From Cerioporus squamosus (lineage: Eukaryota > Basidiomycota > Agaricomycetes > Polyporales > Polyporaceae): a DNA stretch of 52,809 nucleotides. A program made the translations under genes and the position numbers. The DNA lies in the NCBI GenBank assembly GCA_022592435.1, contig JABYQS010000222.1, positions 1 to 52,809 on the forward strand, read 5' to 3'. The notes under the pieces were generated by a model that saw only the letters and a list, made by a program, of their open reading frames with translations, was not told the DNA's origin and did not search any database. Shown here piece by piece: positions 20,560 through 32,257 of this stretch (the first letter of the stretch is position 1; each line of letters starts with the position of its first letter).

Positions 20560-23500
20560 GGGGAGGCCTAGTCTCGAAACCAGCCGTTCTAGGGCGCAGT
20601 CCTGTCTCGACCGAAAAAAGGCAAGGAAAACGGCAACAGGGACGAGACAGGACACAACCTACCGGTCCTTTTCTCGTCTGTCTCCCTTCTCGTTGCCATA
20701 TTAGGACCGCCCTAACCGTCTGGGCACGAGACTAGGGGAGGCCAAGGGGGGCTGAGCATGTTCGGGAGCTTTCGGCATCGTTGTTCGGAGGGCAGCCTCA
20801 GTCCGCCACAAAGGGCCGTCCTTATTCGGCTCCCAGGAGGCTGTTCATCTGAGCTTCTGTGGATTGGAATGATGACCTCGTCCTTGGGCGGCGATGAGGC
20901 GATGTTATGTCTCCTCAGAAGGCAAGACCGCCGGCCAGCCAGCGCATCGATGAGAATGAAGATGAGTGCCCCACATAACTACCTAGATATGACCATGACT
21001 ATCAGCTATGCATCTCCCGGCAGGGTTGATCGCAGACTCGGGGGAAGCGTCCGTTGCAGCGGTGTTCGCTACAGTGCGGGCGCACTGGTTGGGACCGCAC
21101 GAACGCATAGATGCGGTCCCACGACACTGGTGTAGCTCACAGCAGACTTAAACGTTGAACAGTACTAGTTGAGAGTCGGCTACCAACGGGTAAGGACAAC
21201 ATGGCGGCGGAGCGTTTCGTGGGCAGCCACAGGAACAAATAGAGACAAACTCCTCCGAGATCAGGCGCCCAGAGCCACGGAGTCCGGACGTCGTCGCAGA
21301 TACGACTGTCACTTAGCATCTGGCACTCGCGCTCGTAACCGCAATACAGTCAACACATACATGCGGCAAGAAACGTGGCATAACTAGCTTGAATCCCATT
21401 GGACCGCCGTGTCAAGCTTGACTCTCAACACCGGCCGCGTCCGAGCGTCCGAAGACAGCTAAGTTTCACAGAACCTTTCGTGCCCCCAGAAACGTCTGGG
21501 TGACTTACTATCGTTCTTATGGTCCTTGACTTGCGATGCAGATACATCTGCAGTGGGTCATTGCAAGCCCAAAACGACCCGCTGCGCCGCATCGCTTCAG
21601 CCTGAGCCCGTGCCACTTCGAAATCGACGGAACAGCCTTTGCTTGCCTGTCGAGCAGGAGATCAGTAGTTGAGATCAAAAGTCAAGGCTGGCAGGCTTTT
21701 ACCGGCTTTGGCAGCGTTGTTGGCTGAGTTTGAAAGTGCTTTGTCCCGCAAGGACAGGCCAAACCACCGAGCGCTTTGGCCCCCAGCCTCGTGCCCTGCG
21801 GCTATATAAGACTCGCTTGTCCCCTGCTCTCTCTCTCCCACCAACCACCACCTTCCCTCGTCCTCTCTCTCTCTTTGGTCTCTCGCACTCCTACTGGGCA
21901 TCTGCACACTGCACCGTGCCGTCTGCTCGCTGCGACACCCACCTCCCACCGGGACCACCGCAGCTCGGTGGTTAGAGCTCGCCGCCTCCGCCATCGTCCA
22001 CCGCCGTCATGATTGCAAACACGCTTCGAATGTTGCTCTCACTTGTACGTCGACGCCCCACCGACCTCGCCGAACAACGTCTCTGTCGCCCTCGCCCTCG
22101 CACATGACATCAGCAGGACAACGGCATCCGCAACCACCACCTCCCACTAAGTGTTGCCGTCCGGTCTCGGTATGTTCTATCTTGGCCGACATTGCGCTGA
22201 CCCGGCCAGGCCCATGACTCGTCGGCGTCGTCGAACAATGGTCCCGACCCGCGCCACACCCTCCACAACCACCACCATCCAGTACGTTCCCTCATACGCC
22301 TGTCCCTCACCTCATGTCTTGACACACTTACTATATTAGTCGGAGCCTCCGCAACCAACAGTGCGTGATCGCCACCTCCCTTGGCCGTTGAAACGTCTCC
22401 TAGGTACATGGCATGCCCAACGTGGCAAGTAGTACCGCCGACGACCGGTGAGCCCTCCATTGTTCGCTTAGAAACGTTGCTCCATGTACGACGCTGACCT
22501 GTTGTTCGTTTGTCAGCATCACCACAAGGACTCGAACGCGCAAACAACCTGAAGCCGATACTTATATCCGTGCAAGACCTGCAGGCGAATAAATGCAGGC
22601 TCAACGTGATGACCGCGCGGCAATCAGCTGCTGGACACGAAGAGACAGTAACAATCGTGATGCGGACTCAAAGGAAAGCCATCAGATATGGACAAAAGCG
22701 ACTGTGGCATCCGACAACATAGAGCAAGACACTTAGGTGAGTCCGTCCTTTGTAGCGTTCGTCTCGATGCGAGGACCTGACGACCCCCAGACATAAGCAA
22801 CGTCAAGTGAAACGCAACATATGGCATGCGCCACTCAGCAACATCGACGTCTGTGGGAATACACAGCGTCGTATCAATCCGAAGGGACAACTCGCCAACA
22901 TAAGCCAAGAGGAACAGATTCCGTAACCGAAGGACATCACGCAGCAGAGTTACAAGTTGACGGCCCATACTTATATTATCCAAGAACAGCGTCGAAGGCA
23001 AAGCATGGCGTCGCACACCATAGTGGCCAAGGAGTTCGCCAATTGGAACCCGCCACCACGTGGAACAGCCCAACGACTCCGGAAGGATACTTAACTCGAC
23101 AAGCAACGAGCAGTCCGACAGCGACCTTACCACAATAGCCATACCCAGCAGTGCATTCGAGCACGACAGAGAGTAAGAAACCGGTTTCGAGTACTAGGTC
23201 ACGCAACAGACCCTCGATTCAAGACGCCGGCCCCGAGGAACGGTCGACCACTGCGCGTGGTCGGTCGTGGCGCAGGCCTCTTCGTGGCCCTCGGGACTAG
23301 TACCCACGACCTACCGTCGTTGGGGAAGCCAACATGCGCCGAAGCAGAAGTATCGCCAGCCGCACCACCGTCTTGCGCCTAGATAGGAATGGCAGAGTTT
23401 TTGCGGACAGTCGTCCGACGTCTTTCCTGCACTCTCGGGTTGAGGATGTCAACTGATCACGTTCGAACGGACAAGCCTTCGAATAGGACAGTAGTCGAGC

Positions 23501-23980
23501 TTTGAACTTGGCCACACCTTTGCTGTTCGGACCTGCACTTCGAAGCAGTGGCGTCGGAGATGGATAAAGTGCCAGGCAACTCTTATGAGTTTCGGCGCGG
23601 GACGAGCTGACGATTCTCCGACTGTAAGACAGAGAATCGAAGGCTGTGTATGCGCCACTTAATTTCGGCGAAAGCGATGGTGATCCATAGCGTCGTACTC
23701 ACCGCTGTACAGGTTTCGCCCATACCGAAGTCGCTCGACACGCTTGCTAGCCAGACGTTCCTCGGAAACCTGATGGTTGTCGGAGTTGCACTGCTGCCGC
23801 AAAACATCGAGGTTTGAAGAGACGATTATATCGAGGATACAGGTGGATATACACTATTGGTACACTAGAACTACTAGTCCGTCGTACGGATGAGAATGTC
23901 GTCAGGATCGTGCGGGGTTTTGGGGAACGAACAGAAAGCAAGGACCGAAGCGATATGGACTGGAGCAAACGATGCAGCGC
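20560..23980. other. Long stretch without a recognised protein gene
   Basis: No family-level coding signal was found on either strand over 3.4 kb. The one structured part is 21803 to about 22700, which looks like a promoter followed by intron-like segments (listed separately). Confidence 0.5.
21803..22700 (+). other. Candidate short spliced transcript with core promoter
   Basis: TATATAAG at 21803-21810 is followed by about 190 bp of pyrimidine-rich sequence (runs of CTCTCTCTC) as in strong fungal leaders, then ATG at 22009 (MIANTLRMLLSL) running into GTACGTCG. Further GT...AG segments can be drawn (22170-22208, 22280-22340 and 22449-22515, approximate). The joined exons give only short His/Pro/Thr-rich peptides with no family resemblance. 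It may be a small secreted-peptide gene, a noncoding RNA or a dead gene. Confidence 0.3.
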
Positions 23981-25635
23981 TTACAACTCGACCTTAGTCT
24001 TCGCCTGATGCTTCTCGTTCGCGGCGTGGACACCCTCCTTCGCGCCCTCCTTAGCACCCTCTGCGCCACCAGTGAGGATGTCCAAGATCTGTCCGAGCTT
24101 GTTCTCCGTGACCTCAACGCCGGAGTCGAAGATGTCCTTCACGTGGCGCCAGAGGTTACCAGCGCGCCAGTTCGCCTGGGTCCAGCGGATGCGAGTCTCC
24201 TGGAGGAGATCGGGACGGGACGTGGGCAGGTGCTCGTCGGAGACCCCGTGCTCGCGGAGGTAGGCACGGAGACGGGCATCGGGCCAAGTCAGGTAGTCAG
24301 CGGTGCGGGCATACGAGTCGTTGTTCTTGTCCTGCATGAGCTTGATGAGCTCGTCGCGAGACTTCTGCGCGTCAGAGCGGAGGTAACCGTGCTCGATGAG
24401 CCACGAGCGCATGTCAGAGTCCTTCCACGCGTCCCAAACAGTGTCGTGAGCGTGCGCGTAATTATCGCTGTTGAATGGCGCGCTAGAGTGAGTGTCACGA
24501 GTGACTGTGAAGATGGTCGAGAACTACTTACGCAACGAGCTTCTGCATCTTCTCGCGTGTAAGCTGGGCGTCGCTCTTCACGATTCCGTGCTCCACGAGC
24601 CACTGCTTCAACTGGGACTCGTTCCAGGTGTCCCAGACCTTGCTGTTGGTGTCGTAGTAGTACCGATCCATCAGGGCGACGAGTTCCTCACGGCGCTTCG
24701 TGGCGGAGTCCTTGATGATGCCGTGGTCAATGAGCCACTGGTGGATGTAGGAGTCGGACCACGCCTTGTAGACAGGGTTGGCAGCAGCAGCGTAGGTCTC
24801 CTTCATCTTCGCGAGGAGCTTGTTGCGAGGGGTGGCGGGAGGCTCCACGATACCATGCTCCTGAAGGTATGAACGAAGCCGGTTCTCGTCCCAACTGTAT
24901 CCTCAATTAGACGCGAGCTGAGCAGAAACGAAAAGGCAACTTACGTAGAGTAGACGTAGTCCTTAGAGTCATCCAGAGCACGTGCGACGCTGTCTGAAGC
25001 CTGCGCGATGGCCGACGAAGCCGACTTGGACGCTTGCGAACCGAGCGACGATGCCGACTTCGACGCCTGGTGCTTCGAGTCGCCATAGACCGCAGTGCTC
25101 GCCCGCGCAGACGCCGTGCTGGACAGCGAGCTCGCGCTCGAGGCGGCAGACTTGCTATATGCGCTCGCCGCAGACGAGTACTGCCTCCACTTCTGCTTGG
25201 CGAGGAGGGCGAGCTGCTCGCGGGGGCCGGAGGGGTTGACAACACCCTGCTCGAGGAGGAACTCACGGAGACGCGACTCGTCCCAAGTGTCGAAGGCGTC
25301 GGCCTTGACGTTGGAGAACGCGGCCTGAGCCTTGTTGTACTGGTCGGCCGTCCACGAGGACGTCGTGTCCCAGTGAGCCTTCACAGCTGCCTGCAGCTCG
25401 GCCTGCGACGGCGTGCCGGAAGGGTAGGGGATCTTGTGTGCATCGAGCCAGTTCTGCAATTCTTGGGTCGACCACGTCGTGTATTCTGGGAATCGTCGGA
25501 TCAGCGCGCCTCGTTTTCTATAAGGTCCGTTGAATACATACCTGCTGGTTGCGTGTTGCTTCCTCCAAACCAGGAGGCCTGGACGGCGGTGCCAGCGGTG
25601 AGGGCAATGAGGAGGAAATGGAAAGAGAGCTTCAT
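23981..25635 (-). CDS. ISH1: Ish1/Msc1-like stress-response protein with tandem Ish1 repeats
   Basis: Four exons run from ATG at 25635 to the stop at 23981, about 480 residues. The N-terminus is a signal peptide (MKLSFHFLLIALTAGTAVQA). At least six Ish1-type repeats follow, each with W-[ST]-x-x-x-[LI]-x-x-[WYF]-L-x-x-[HQ]-G: STQELQNWLDAHKI, DESRLREFLLEQGV, DENRLRSYLQEHGI, DSYIHQWLIDHGI, ESQLKQWLVEHGI, DSDMRSWLIEHGY and PDARLRAYLREHGV. An Ala/Ser-rich low-complexity stretch separates repeats 2 and 3. S. pombe Ish1 is a nuclear-envelope stress protein and S. cerevisiae Msc1 a related membrane-associated one. The tail is charged, ending KTKVEL. The promoter has TATATA at 25701-25706 and a perfect CRE. 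No frame break. Confidence 0.9.
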
Positions 25636-25700
25636 GATGGTCGTGAGTCGTGAAAGGAAGAGAGAAAAGCTGGTGGGCCTCCATCCCGCCGCTGCGACTC

Positions 25701-25706
25701 TATATA
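25701..25706 (-). promoter_or_regulatory. TATA box of the Ish1-like gene
   Basis: TATATA 66-71 bp upstream of ATG. Confidence 0.6.
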
Positions 25707-25776
25707 ACGACAGGCAAGGGTCGTGGCTCAGCTCCGCTCTCCTCAATGACGCACCGCGAACTTGTCTTGACGTGGC

Positions 25777-25784
25777 TGACGTCA
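25777..25784. promoter_or_regulatory. CRE (ATF/CREB site) in the Ish1-like promoter
   Basis: A perfect palindromic TGACGTCA lies about 142-149 bp upstream of ATG and about 75 bp beyond the TATA box. S. pombe ish1 expression depends on the Spc1/Sty1 MAPK and Atf1, which binds this sequence, so conserved stress control is plausible. Confidence 0.6.
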
Positions 25785-25812
25785 CCCCAGAACATGCGAG
25801 CCACGGGGAGCG

Positions 25813-25839
25813 CTCTCCACGGAGAGCTCCGGCGGAGAC
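25813..25839. repeat. 27-bp dyad motif, copy 1
   Basis: Matches the reverse complement of 34765-34791 at 26 of 27 positions. The core is CTCTCCACGGAGAG next to CTCCGGCGGAG, two nested dyads. It lies about 180-205 bp upstream of the Ish1-like ATG. Confidence 0.7.
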
Positions 25840-26111
25840 TCCACGCCACCGGACGAGCGTCTGCCCAGTCACGGGCGTGTAACGCCCCGAGCCACTCCCT
25901 GTAACGCCTCGCCCGACGTCCCGCCACTGCGCGCGACGCTTTGCTCGCCACGCTTGGACTCCCCGCCCTTCGCTTTGACTACAAGATGTGGCCGACGCTT
26001 TGTGCATTCGACGCCTGCCAATGCGTCGGCCACATCGTCCACTCAGTATAAGTAATCCCTCGAACTGTCAGCAATGCAGCAAATATCCGTTCGCGCTAGT
26101 CCCATCCCCCG

Positions 26112-29100
26112 ATGCCGCCACTCATCGTCGACCCGGTCATCACCAAGTACCACACGCAGTGCGGCAAATGCAACCGCGCGCTCCAATGGAGGGTTCATCA
26201 GGGAACCTCCGCACCTCATAAGCGAGGAATGATATGCTTGAGAGTAAGTGAACATGCTGCTTCAATGTTATCTTGTAACTAATGTTTAGCGTACCCGTTA
26301 CCAGTGCATCGACCCGCAATGTCATTGGACTGCTACGTACACACAGGCCTTCGCGTTCAACGATGCAAAGCGACTTCTCCAGCGACACATCGCGCGGCTC
26401 GCTAACCCCTCGGCATACCCTGACCAGCTCGCTCCTTGGGGTGCTGAACTCCACGCAGCGCCTCCCATCCCGTCGTTCCCAGCTGATGTCAATGATCGCT
26501 GCCAGTACCCAGGATGCGAGCAGGCAGGCAAACCTGGAGTGCCACAGAGAGGCTGTAAAACCTGCGTTTATCGGTACTGCCGGCTACACTGCGTGCAGGC
26601 GTCCAAGGATGCCCTCTCCACACGTACACCCCATCTCGCTTGCTGCGTACATAGTACTAGCGGATACGAAGGGGAACCTGCACCCCATCTGTCTGATGTT
26701 GCAGATTTGGTCCACCCCCATCTCCCAGGCCCTGCACCGACGGTCGCGCTCGACCCGGTAGCTATCCAGCAGATGAGAACTCTACAGAGTCTTCTCATTG
26801 CGCATCCTTTTGCTCCCTCGCAAGCCGCTGCTTCGCATCCCCGTGCCCCGGCTCCTGCGCCTGCGTCTGTCCCAGCTCGCCATCCTTCGCCAGTGCCAGC
26901 TCCCCCTCCTTCATCCGCCCCTGCTCTCGCTCCTCTGTCTGCCCCTGCTCCCCCTCCTTCATCCGTCCCAGCCCCATCGTCCGCCGCTCATAGGCCTGCA
27001 CACACTACGGAGTCCGAGTCCGGTCGTGCACCTACAACCCGCGGACATAAGTCAAAGTCTGGGCTTGCGATGCCTATCGACCTGCCCTGGCAGACCGTGC
27101 GCAACAGTGCCCGCACGCAGCAGGCCACGGTGCGGAATGTGAAGAAGACAGTGCAGGATCTCGTGCAAGCGTCTTACCGCAAAGTTCTTTTCCTCGTCTG
27201 GAGTACGGTATGTTATTTCTTCTTCTCTCATGTCTATCTGTTGTTGACAATGAACAGGCTGGAAAGCTGCCGTTCCGGCTCGAAGTCGAAGTTGAGACGT
27301 TTCCGCACGTCGAGCTGCTGAAGATCTCAACACTTGCCACGCACTTCAAGCTCGCAGAAGACTCACTATTGGAAGTGCTCCGCACGGAGAAGCTTCCAGT
27401 GCGATATTGGGTAGCTCAAGGGGCAGAGACGTCGATCTCTGTGGACCCTTCTCGTCGGATCAATGACAACTCACCGCGGATCTTCATCCGTCTGCTGCGC
27501 CTCGGAGACACCACAACTGCCTGGTCGGACGTTGACTGCCTCGACCTTGACAGCGAGATTGACCTTGAGCTAACGGGCCATGTCCAGAAGCGACGTGCAC
27601 ACGACCTCGACTCTCTCAATCCTCGCGAGCACAAGACTGCTAGGGCCTCTAAGTCCGAGGACGTCTCATCAAGGCAGCGAAGCCGGGGGACCACTGCACC
27701 GCCAGACTCGCATATCGTGAGTTCATTTGCTTGCACATCATATTGCTCCGTCAAATAACAGGGTGAACTTTGCCGCTCAGGTGAAGACCTCGTCAGATGT
27801 CTCAAAGCCGCGCCTTCCTAGCACGGCTTCCGGACTGTCTGCTGCTATTGCGGGGTCATCAGCCGTGTCCGCGAGTCCTCCAGCTGCATCCCCTACACCT
27901 GCGCCTCTCGTGCGGGGGACAGTCTCACGGCGCCCAGGACAGCCGGAATTCCCATTCGCATTCACTGTCAGCCAAATCGAAGTAGGTCTCGAAGCAATGG
28001 ACGAGCTTATTGCCGCACGCAAGGTCAAGACCGTCCCGGAGGCGTTCGCGAGGGTCTTCCGTCTTGACTATGTCAACGGGACGTTCTACCATCATCGCAG
28101 CCAGTTTCGCAAAGCATCTGCGGCGATCCGTCAGCGATTTGTGAGCTATGGGGATAGTCCTAAAGGCAACTGGTCAGCGTTTGTCCACGCGCTGAAGTCT
28201 GGCGAACCTCCGGGTTCTGACGATGATAGTGTACCCTCTGCTCGATCATCACCATCACCATCTCCTTCCCATCCAGGCACTTTGTCTACATCACCTGGTG
28301 TGCCCGTGGGCCCTCCTGCTTCGCACGACGATCTCGAATACATCCATCCGGAGCCCCCAGTTCCACTGGCAACGCCACCGCCCTCCAACTCCTCATGCGC
28401 AGATCTACCCCAATCATCAGCACGGTCCAGGCTGTCCGCACGTGAGGTCAAAGGAAAGGGCCGAGCAGATCAGGACGACTATACCATGACAGCAGAAGAG
28501 CTCTCTGAAATCGAAGACGACCCGGACGTCGACCTCGATGATGGTGTGGTCCTCCCCGTTCCACTGCGATGCGAGTGGTGTGACGAGAAGATGCCCGAGT
28601 CTCTCCCGCCCCAACTACTCGCTCAACGTCCGAAGCTGTACAAGTTGTCGTGGCCTGACCCTACAGAGGATAACACCGCGCACCGCGAGATTGAGGTGGA
28701 CGACCAATATCTCAGAGACTTCCTTCCATACTGCTCCGCCCACAAGCGACTCTCCATGCTAGCTCGTCATGCGGCAGCAGCTGGTACCGAGCTATATCCT
28801 ACCGAGCTCAACTTTGCTGGCCTTCCTGCCCGAATCTTTGCCCTCCTCCCTTCTATGATTCAGCTGCTGCGCGACCCGCACTCCAATCCGGTGTTCATCA
28901 ATGCGAGCAAGACATACAAACCGAACGCTAGGATGCGCGACAGGTTTCTCAATATGGAGAAGGCTAGCGCAGGCTAGTAAGTGACTTTCTCTTCATCTAC
29001 CCAAGTATCAGTGTGCTGACCATTCTGTATAGCTACGGCGAAAAGGGTTACCAAATCATCCTGGACACCCTCATCCGCCTCTTCAAGCATGTGCTCGACC

Positions 29101-29777
29101 AGTCTCGTCGCCTAACTCATGGTCTCGACACAGACACCGTCATTGCAGACGTTCTGATCCCTGAGCTTGTGGCTCTCCTCATCCAACAGGACCGCGACTG
29201 CGATTACGGCACCGCTCTTCTTGTTCTCCAGGCGAGCCACAAGCATGGCAAGGTCGTGTTTCCAGTGGAGGACTACGATACCGACGTTGACGCAGCCTCT
29301 GAGGCTCTTCCCGGTCTTATGGCTGTGCCGGATGTCAAGGCTCACTTCAAGCAACTCGAGACCTATGAGCACACATTGTGCACGGGATGTTCTTCAGCCG
29401 GGATCCGCTTATCCCCACCTCCTCGCCCTCGTCCGCGTCCTGTAAAGAAAGCGGACCATGCAAACGCTTCTCAGCCAGCAGAACGCAGCCACGCCAGTAC
29501 GACCTCCGCTATGGTACCATCAATGCCAGTGGTCTCTGTCAAGCTGGAAGACGTCGAGGAGGAAGCGGGGACCTTGGGGGCTCTGGGACAGCTGGCAGGT
29601 TCTCCTATTGTGATCGATGACTCTCCCGTGGCTTCTCCGACAATCAAAGTTGAGGATGTCGATGCAAACATCCCTCCTGCTAGGCTTCCAGTGGCGTCGG
29701 ATGAGATGGAAGGTTTTGTGAGGACTGTGAACAGAGATGGTCAGGAAGTGTACGAGCTGCTATCGGACGACGACTGA
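26112..29777 (+). CDS. RTC4-like domain protein with N-terminal Cys clusters
   Basis: Exons 26112-26243, 26290-27207, 27258-27716, 27781-28976 and 29033-29777 join in phase to 1149 residues. N-terminal Cys sites (CGKCNRALQW, then YQCIDPQCHW) look like a zinc ribbon; a second cluster is CQYPGCEQAG plus CKTCVYRYCRLHC. Next is a Pro/Ala/Ser repeat region (about 26840-26990). The second half has the RTC4-like features: CEWCDEKMPESLP, a later FLPYCSAHKR, and YYGEKGYQIILDTLIRLF through DVLIPELVALLIQQDRD and HKHGKVVFP. S. cerevisiae Rtc4 was linked genetically to telomere capping; the basidiomycete versions form a large family of unknown role. The C-terminus is acidic with SUMO-like VKLEDVEE and IKVEDVD. 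Joining the N-terminal half and RTC4 half as one gene rests on intron phase. No frame break. Confidence 0.78.
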
Positions 29778-30215
29778 TCGGTATGTTCTGTCATTAGTAT
29801 GATTACTTACTCTAGTTATATGGCTGTAATGCGATCGTATCATTCCTTCAGCTCCGTACAAAGTTCGAATTGTTTACGAAGTCTGAGCGTACCGGGCAGC
29901 TCAATAATTGCCTTCACGGCTTGTTGATGTACTTGCTTGTATGCAGAAATAGGTTTGCATCTCATCCTTCATCAGTGAGTGCCCAGGTACGCATACAATA
30001 CGTCGTAGACTCATACTTACTACGGCGCCTAGTACGGTGCTCTGACGCCTAATTCAGCTCGCATTCTCTGAACACGGTTCTCCTCCTCCTCCTCTGCTAC
30101 CATATCAAGTGCCAGCTACTCACAGCTTCTCCTCACAAGCTCGCTCGACGAACGCCGGCACCACTACTCGCACGTCAGGCGATGCCGCCAAGATCACCTC
30201 AGTTTTGGAACCTAT

Positions 30216-31362
30216 ATGGTCCGTACTTCCTTCCCCGGAGGCTTGTGCACAGAAGTTGGAGCAGGCCAAGCCCTCAGTGACTGCTTTGCCTATCACCGCC
30301 AGTCCAGTGGCAAAAGGTGGTGCGTCTCTCCAAGATGGATGTCCGGTCGCTCATTCGGGCTCTGTACAACCCAAACGGTTTCCCCGTTGTCCGCGTGTCC
30401 CAGCGGAGGCCCCAACAGCTTCAGCATCGAAGCATTCACTTCACGCGTGCAAGCATTCATTGCAGACGACCGCGCACTCATTGAACATCTGATCCGCTTC
30501 GCGCAAGCCCATGAGTTGCACGAGAAGAACGCGGATCGTGTGCAGAAGCTGGCTCAGGAGAGCAGTGTGGCCCTCGAAACATACCAGAAGCAGGTCAAGT
30601 TGCTCGAGGAACGTAACGTAGCGATGATTGCCAAGCAGACCGCATTGTTCGTCTAGTTCATCTATGATCTTACGGGCTCCAATCTGACGAACCATCCCCT
30701 TGTGCAGGCAAGACGAGGTCTAGAATCTGCAGGAAGTTGTAGATCACATCACTCAAGAGAAGCTCAAGCTCGAGACGCAGGCTGCGGAACAGGCGGAGAC
30801 GTGTCGTCAGCTAACCGACGAGAACAATTCGCTCAGCACGCGGGTCCTGAAGCTTGCAGAGGAGAATAACAGTGCATCCTCGTCAGACGTGACACGGAAG
30901 AAGTTGGAAACAGAGTTCGCCGGGTGCAAGGCCGCTCTAGAGAAGGCTCAAGTGGAGATCGACGCCTTCCGGATATCTCAACAGACCCAGCCCTCTCATC
31001 CTATGGCCGCAACCACATTCTCCGACACCCTCACCTGACCTGCGCACCACGCCCGAAGTCCTCCGCATGCGTCATCAACTAGCTCGAGCCTGGAACAGGC
31101 GTGCATGAGCATGAAGCCTCGGGAACCTGTCAGCAGCGAGTCACCGCGCGACACATTGTTCGCGACGTCAGCCAAGAGCATGAGCGACCCCGGCGATGCG
31201 TCTCCACCGTCGCCGTCCCCGACGACCCACTCGACGCTGCAGCGCCCACCGACGACGCTACAGATCAGCTCCAGCCCGGCGCTTCATGACGCCTCCGCCA
31301 CACTCGACGTGATACCTGTTCTGCTTCCTCCTCCCCTCCTTTTGACTTCTAAACAATTTTAG
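30216..31362 (+). pseudogene. Coiled-coil protein relic with in-frame stops
   Basis: A heptad-rich reading starts near 30390 (FSIEAFTSRVQAFIADDRAL, then LAQESSVALETYQKQVKLLE) and stops with TAG at 30654. After about 60 bp of intron-like sequence whose donor is GTCTAG rather than a consensus, the coil resumes (QDEV, TAG at about 30720, NLQEVVDHITQEKLKLETQ and onward to LEKAQVEIDAF). A TGA at about 31036 is then followed in the same frame by a Ser/Pro-rich tail (SSESPRDTLFATSAKSMSDP) ending at 31362. Two nonsense codons and a poor donor argue for a dead gene. It follows the RTC4-like gene by about 0.6 kb on the same strand, so the two may once have been partners; this is inference. Confidence 0.5.
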
Positions 31363-32257
31363 CACCTGCGCGACGTCCATAGGACTCGTACTGTACTGTT
31401 TCTGTAGTGCCTACGTATCGTGTGGTTCGCACACAACTCGACCCAACTCCTTCATCCATTTTACGCGCCCTCGTGATCGCGCCTCGCGTACCTTTTCCGC
31501 GTTCCAGCTCTTTCTTCTCACTCTCTTCCCCTTGCGACTGCTCTCATCTGTACCTACGTCATGTGGCAAGACAGGCATGTATGTAAGGATTGGTAGTGAC
31601 GCTGATACAACAAGTTTTAGCTCCCGTTTCTACCGTGAAAGTCCATCTGCATCTTCGACCTCGACCTCGACCCTTAACGTCCGTCTCTCTTTCTTACGCT
31701 TTCGTTTCGACCTCTAGCTTTGCGCACTCGACTAGCACTCTTGTAGGAGCCCTCGTGCAACTCTAGGACACATCAATGTGTGTCTTGCTCCGTGTCTTCT
31801 CGTCCGCGCACTCCGCCCTGCTACGCTCCATGCGACTCACTTGAGCAGCTTGCCCGCACCTCGTCCACATCCCTCCGCAGCTGGGCAGTCTGCTTGTGCA
31901 TACGGTGCCTCGGACTCTGCGCACATCTTGCGCTGGGTGCTCAAACTTTCCCCCAATGGTGTGCCCATGCGCAGAAGTCGCGCAGAAGTACTCAAAGCAC
32001 CATCTGTACGATGGTCGCACACTACACCGTCTCTTGAAGGTGCAAGTGGATGCTCACCGGGGATGATGGTGCTCAGGAAGAAGTTCTCAAGCACGTCGTC
32101 ATTCGAGGGCCACTGCAGATCTGGCTTGTGCCTAACAGGCTACAGCTTGCAGTACCCACTTCCGATGTGCCCATACCTAGACAGGATGTACAACCCATGT
32201 GTAGTTGAAATGATGTATCTTTGTGTCGACAGTACAGTGTATGATATGATATGCAGC
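31363..32257. other. Intergenic, no gene seen
   Basis: Lies between the coiled-coil relic and the 3' end of the CxC5/CxC6 gene. It contains pyrimidine-rich sequence and ORFs under 165 codons with no family resemblance. Confidence 0.5.
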
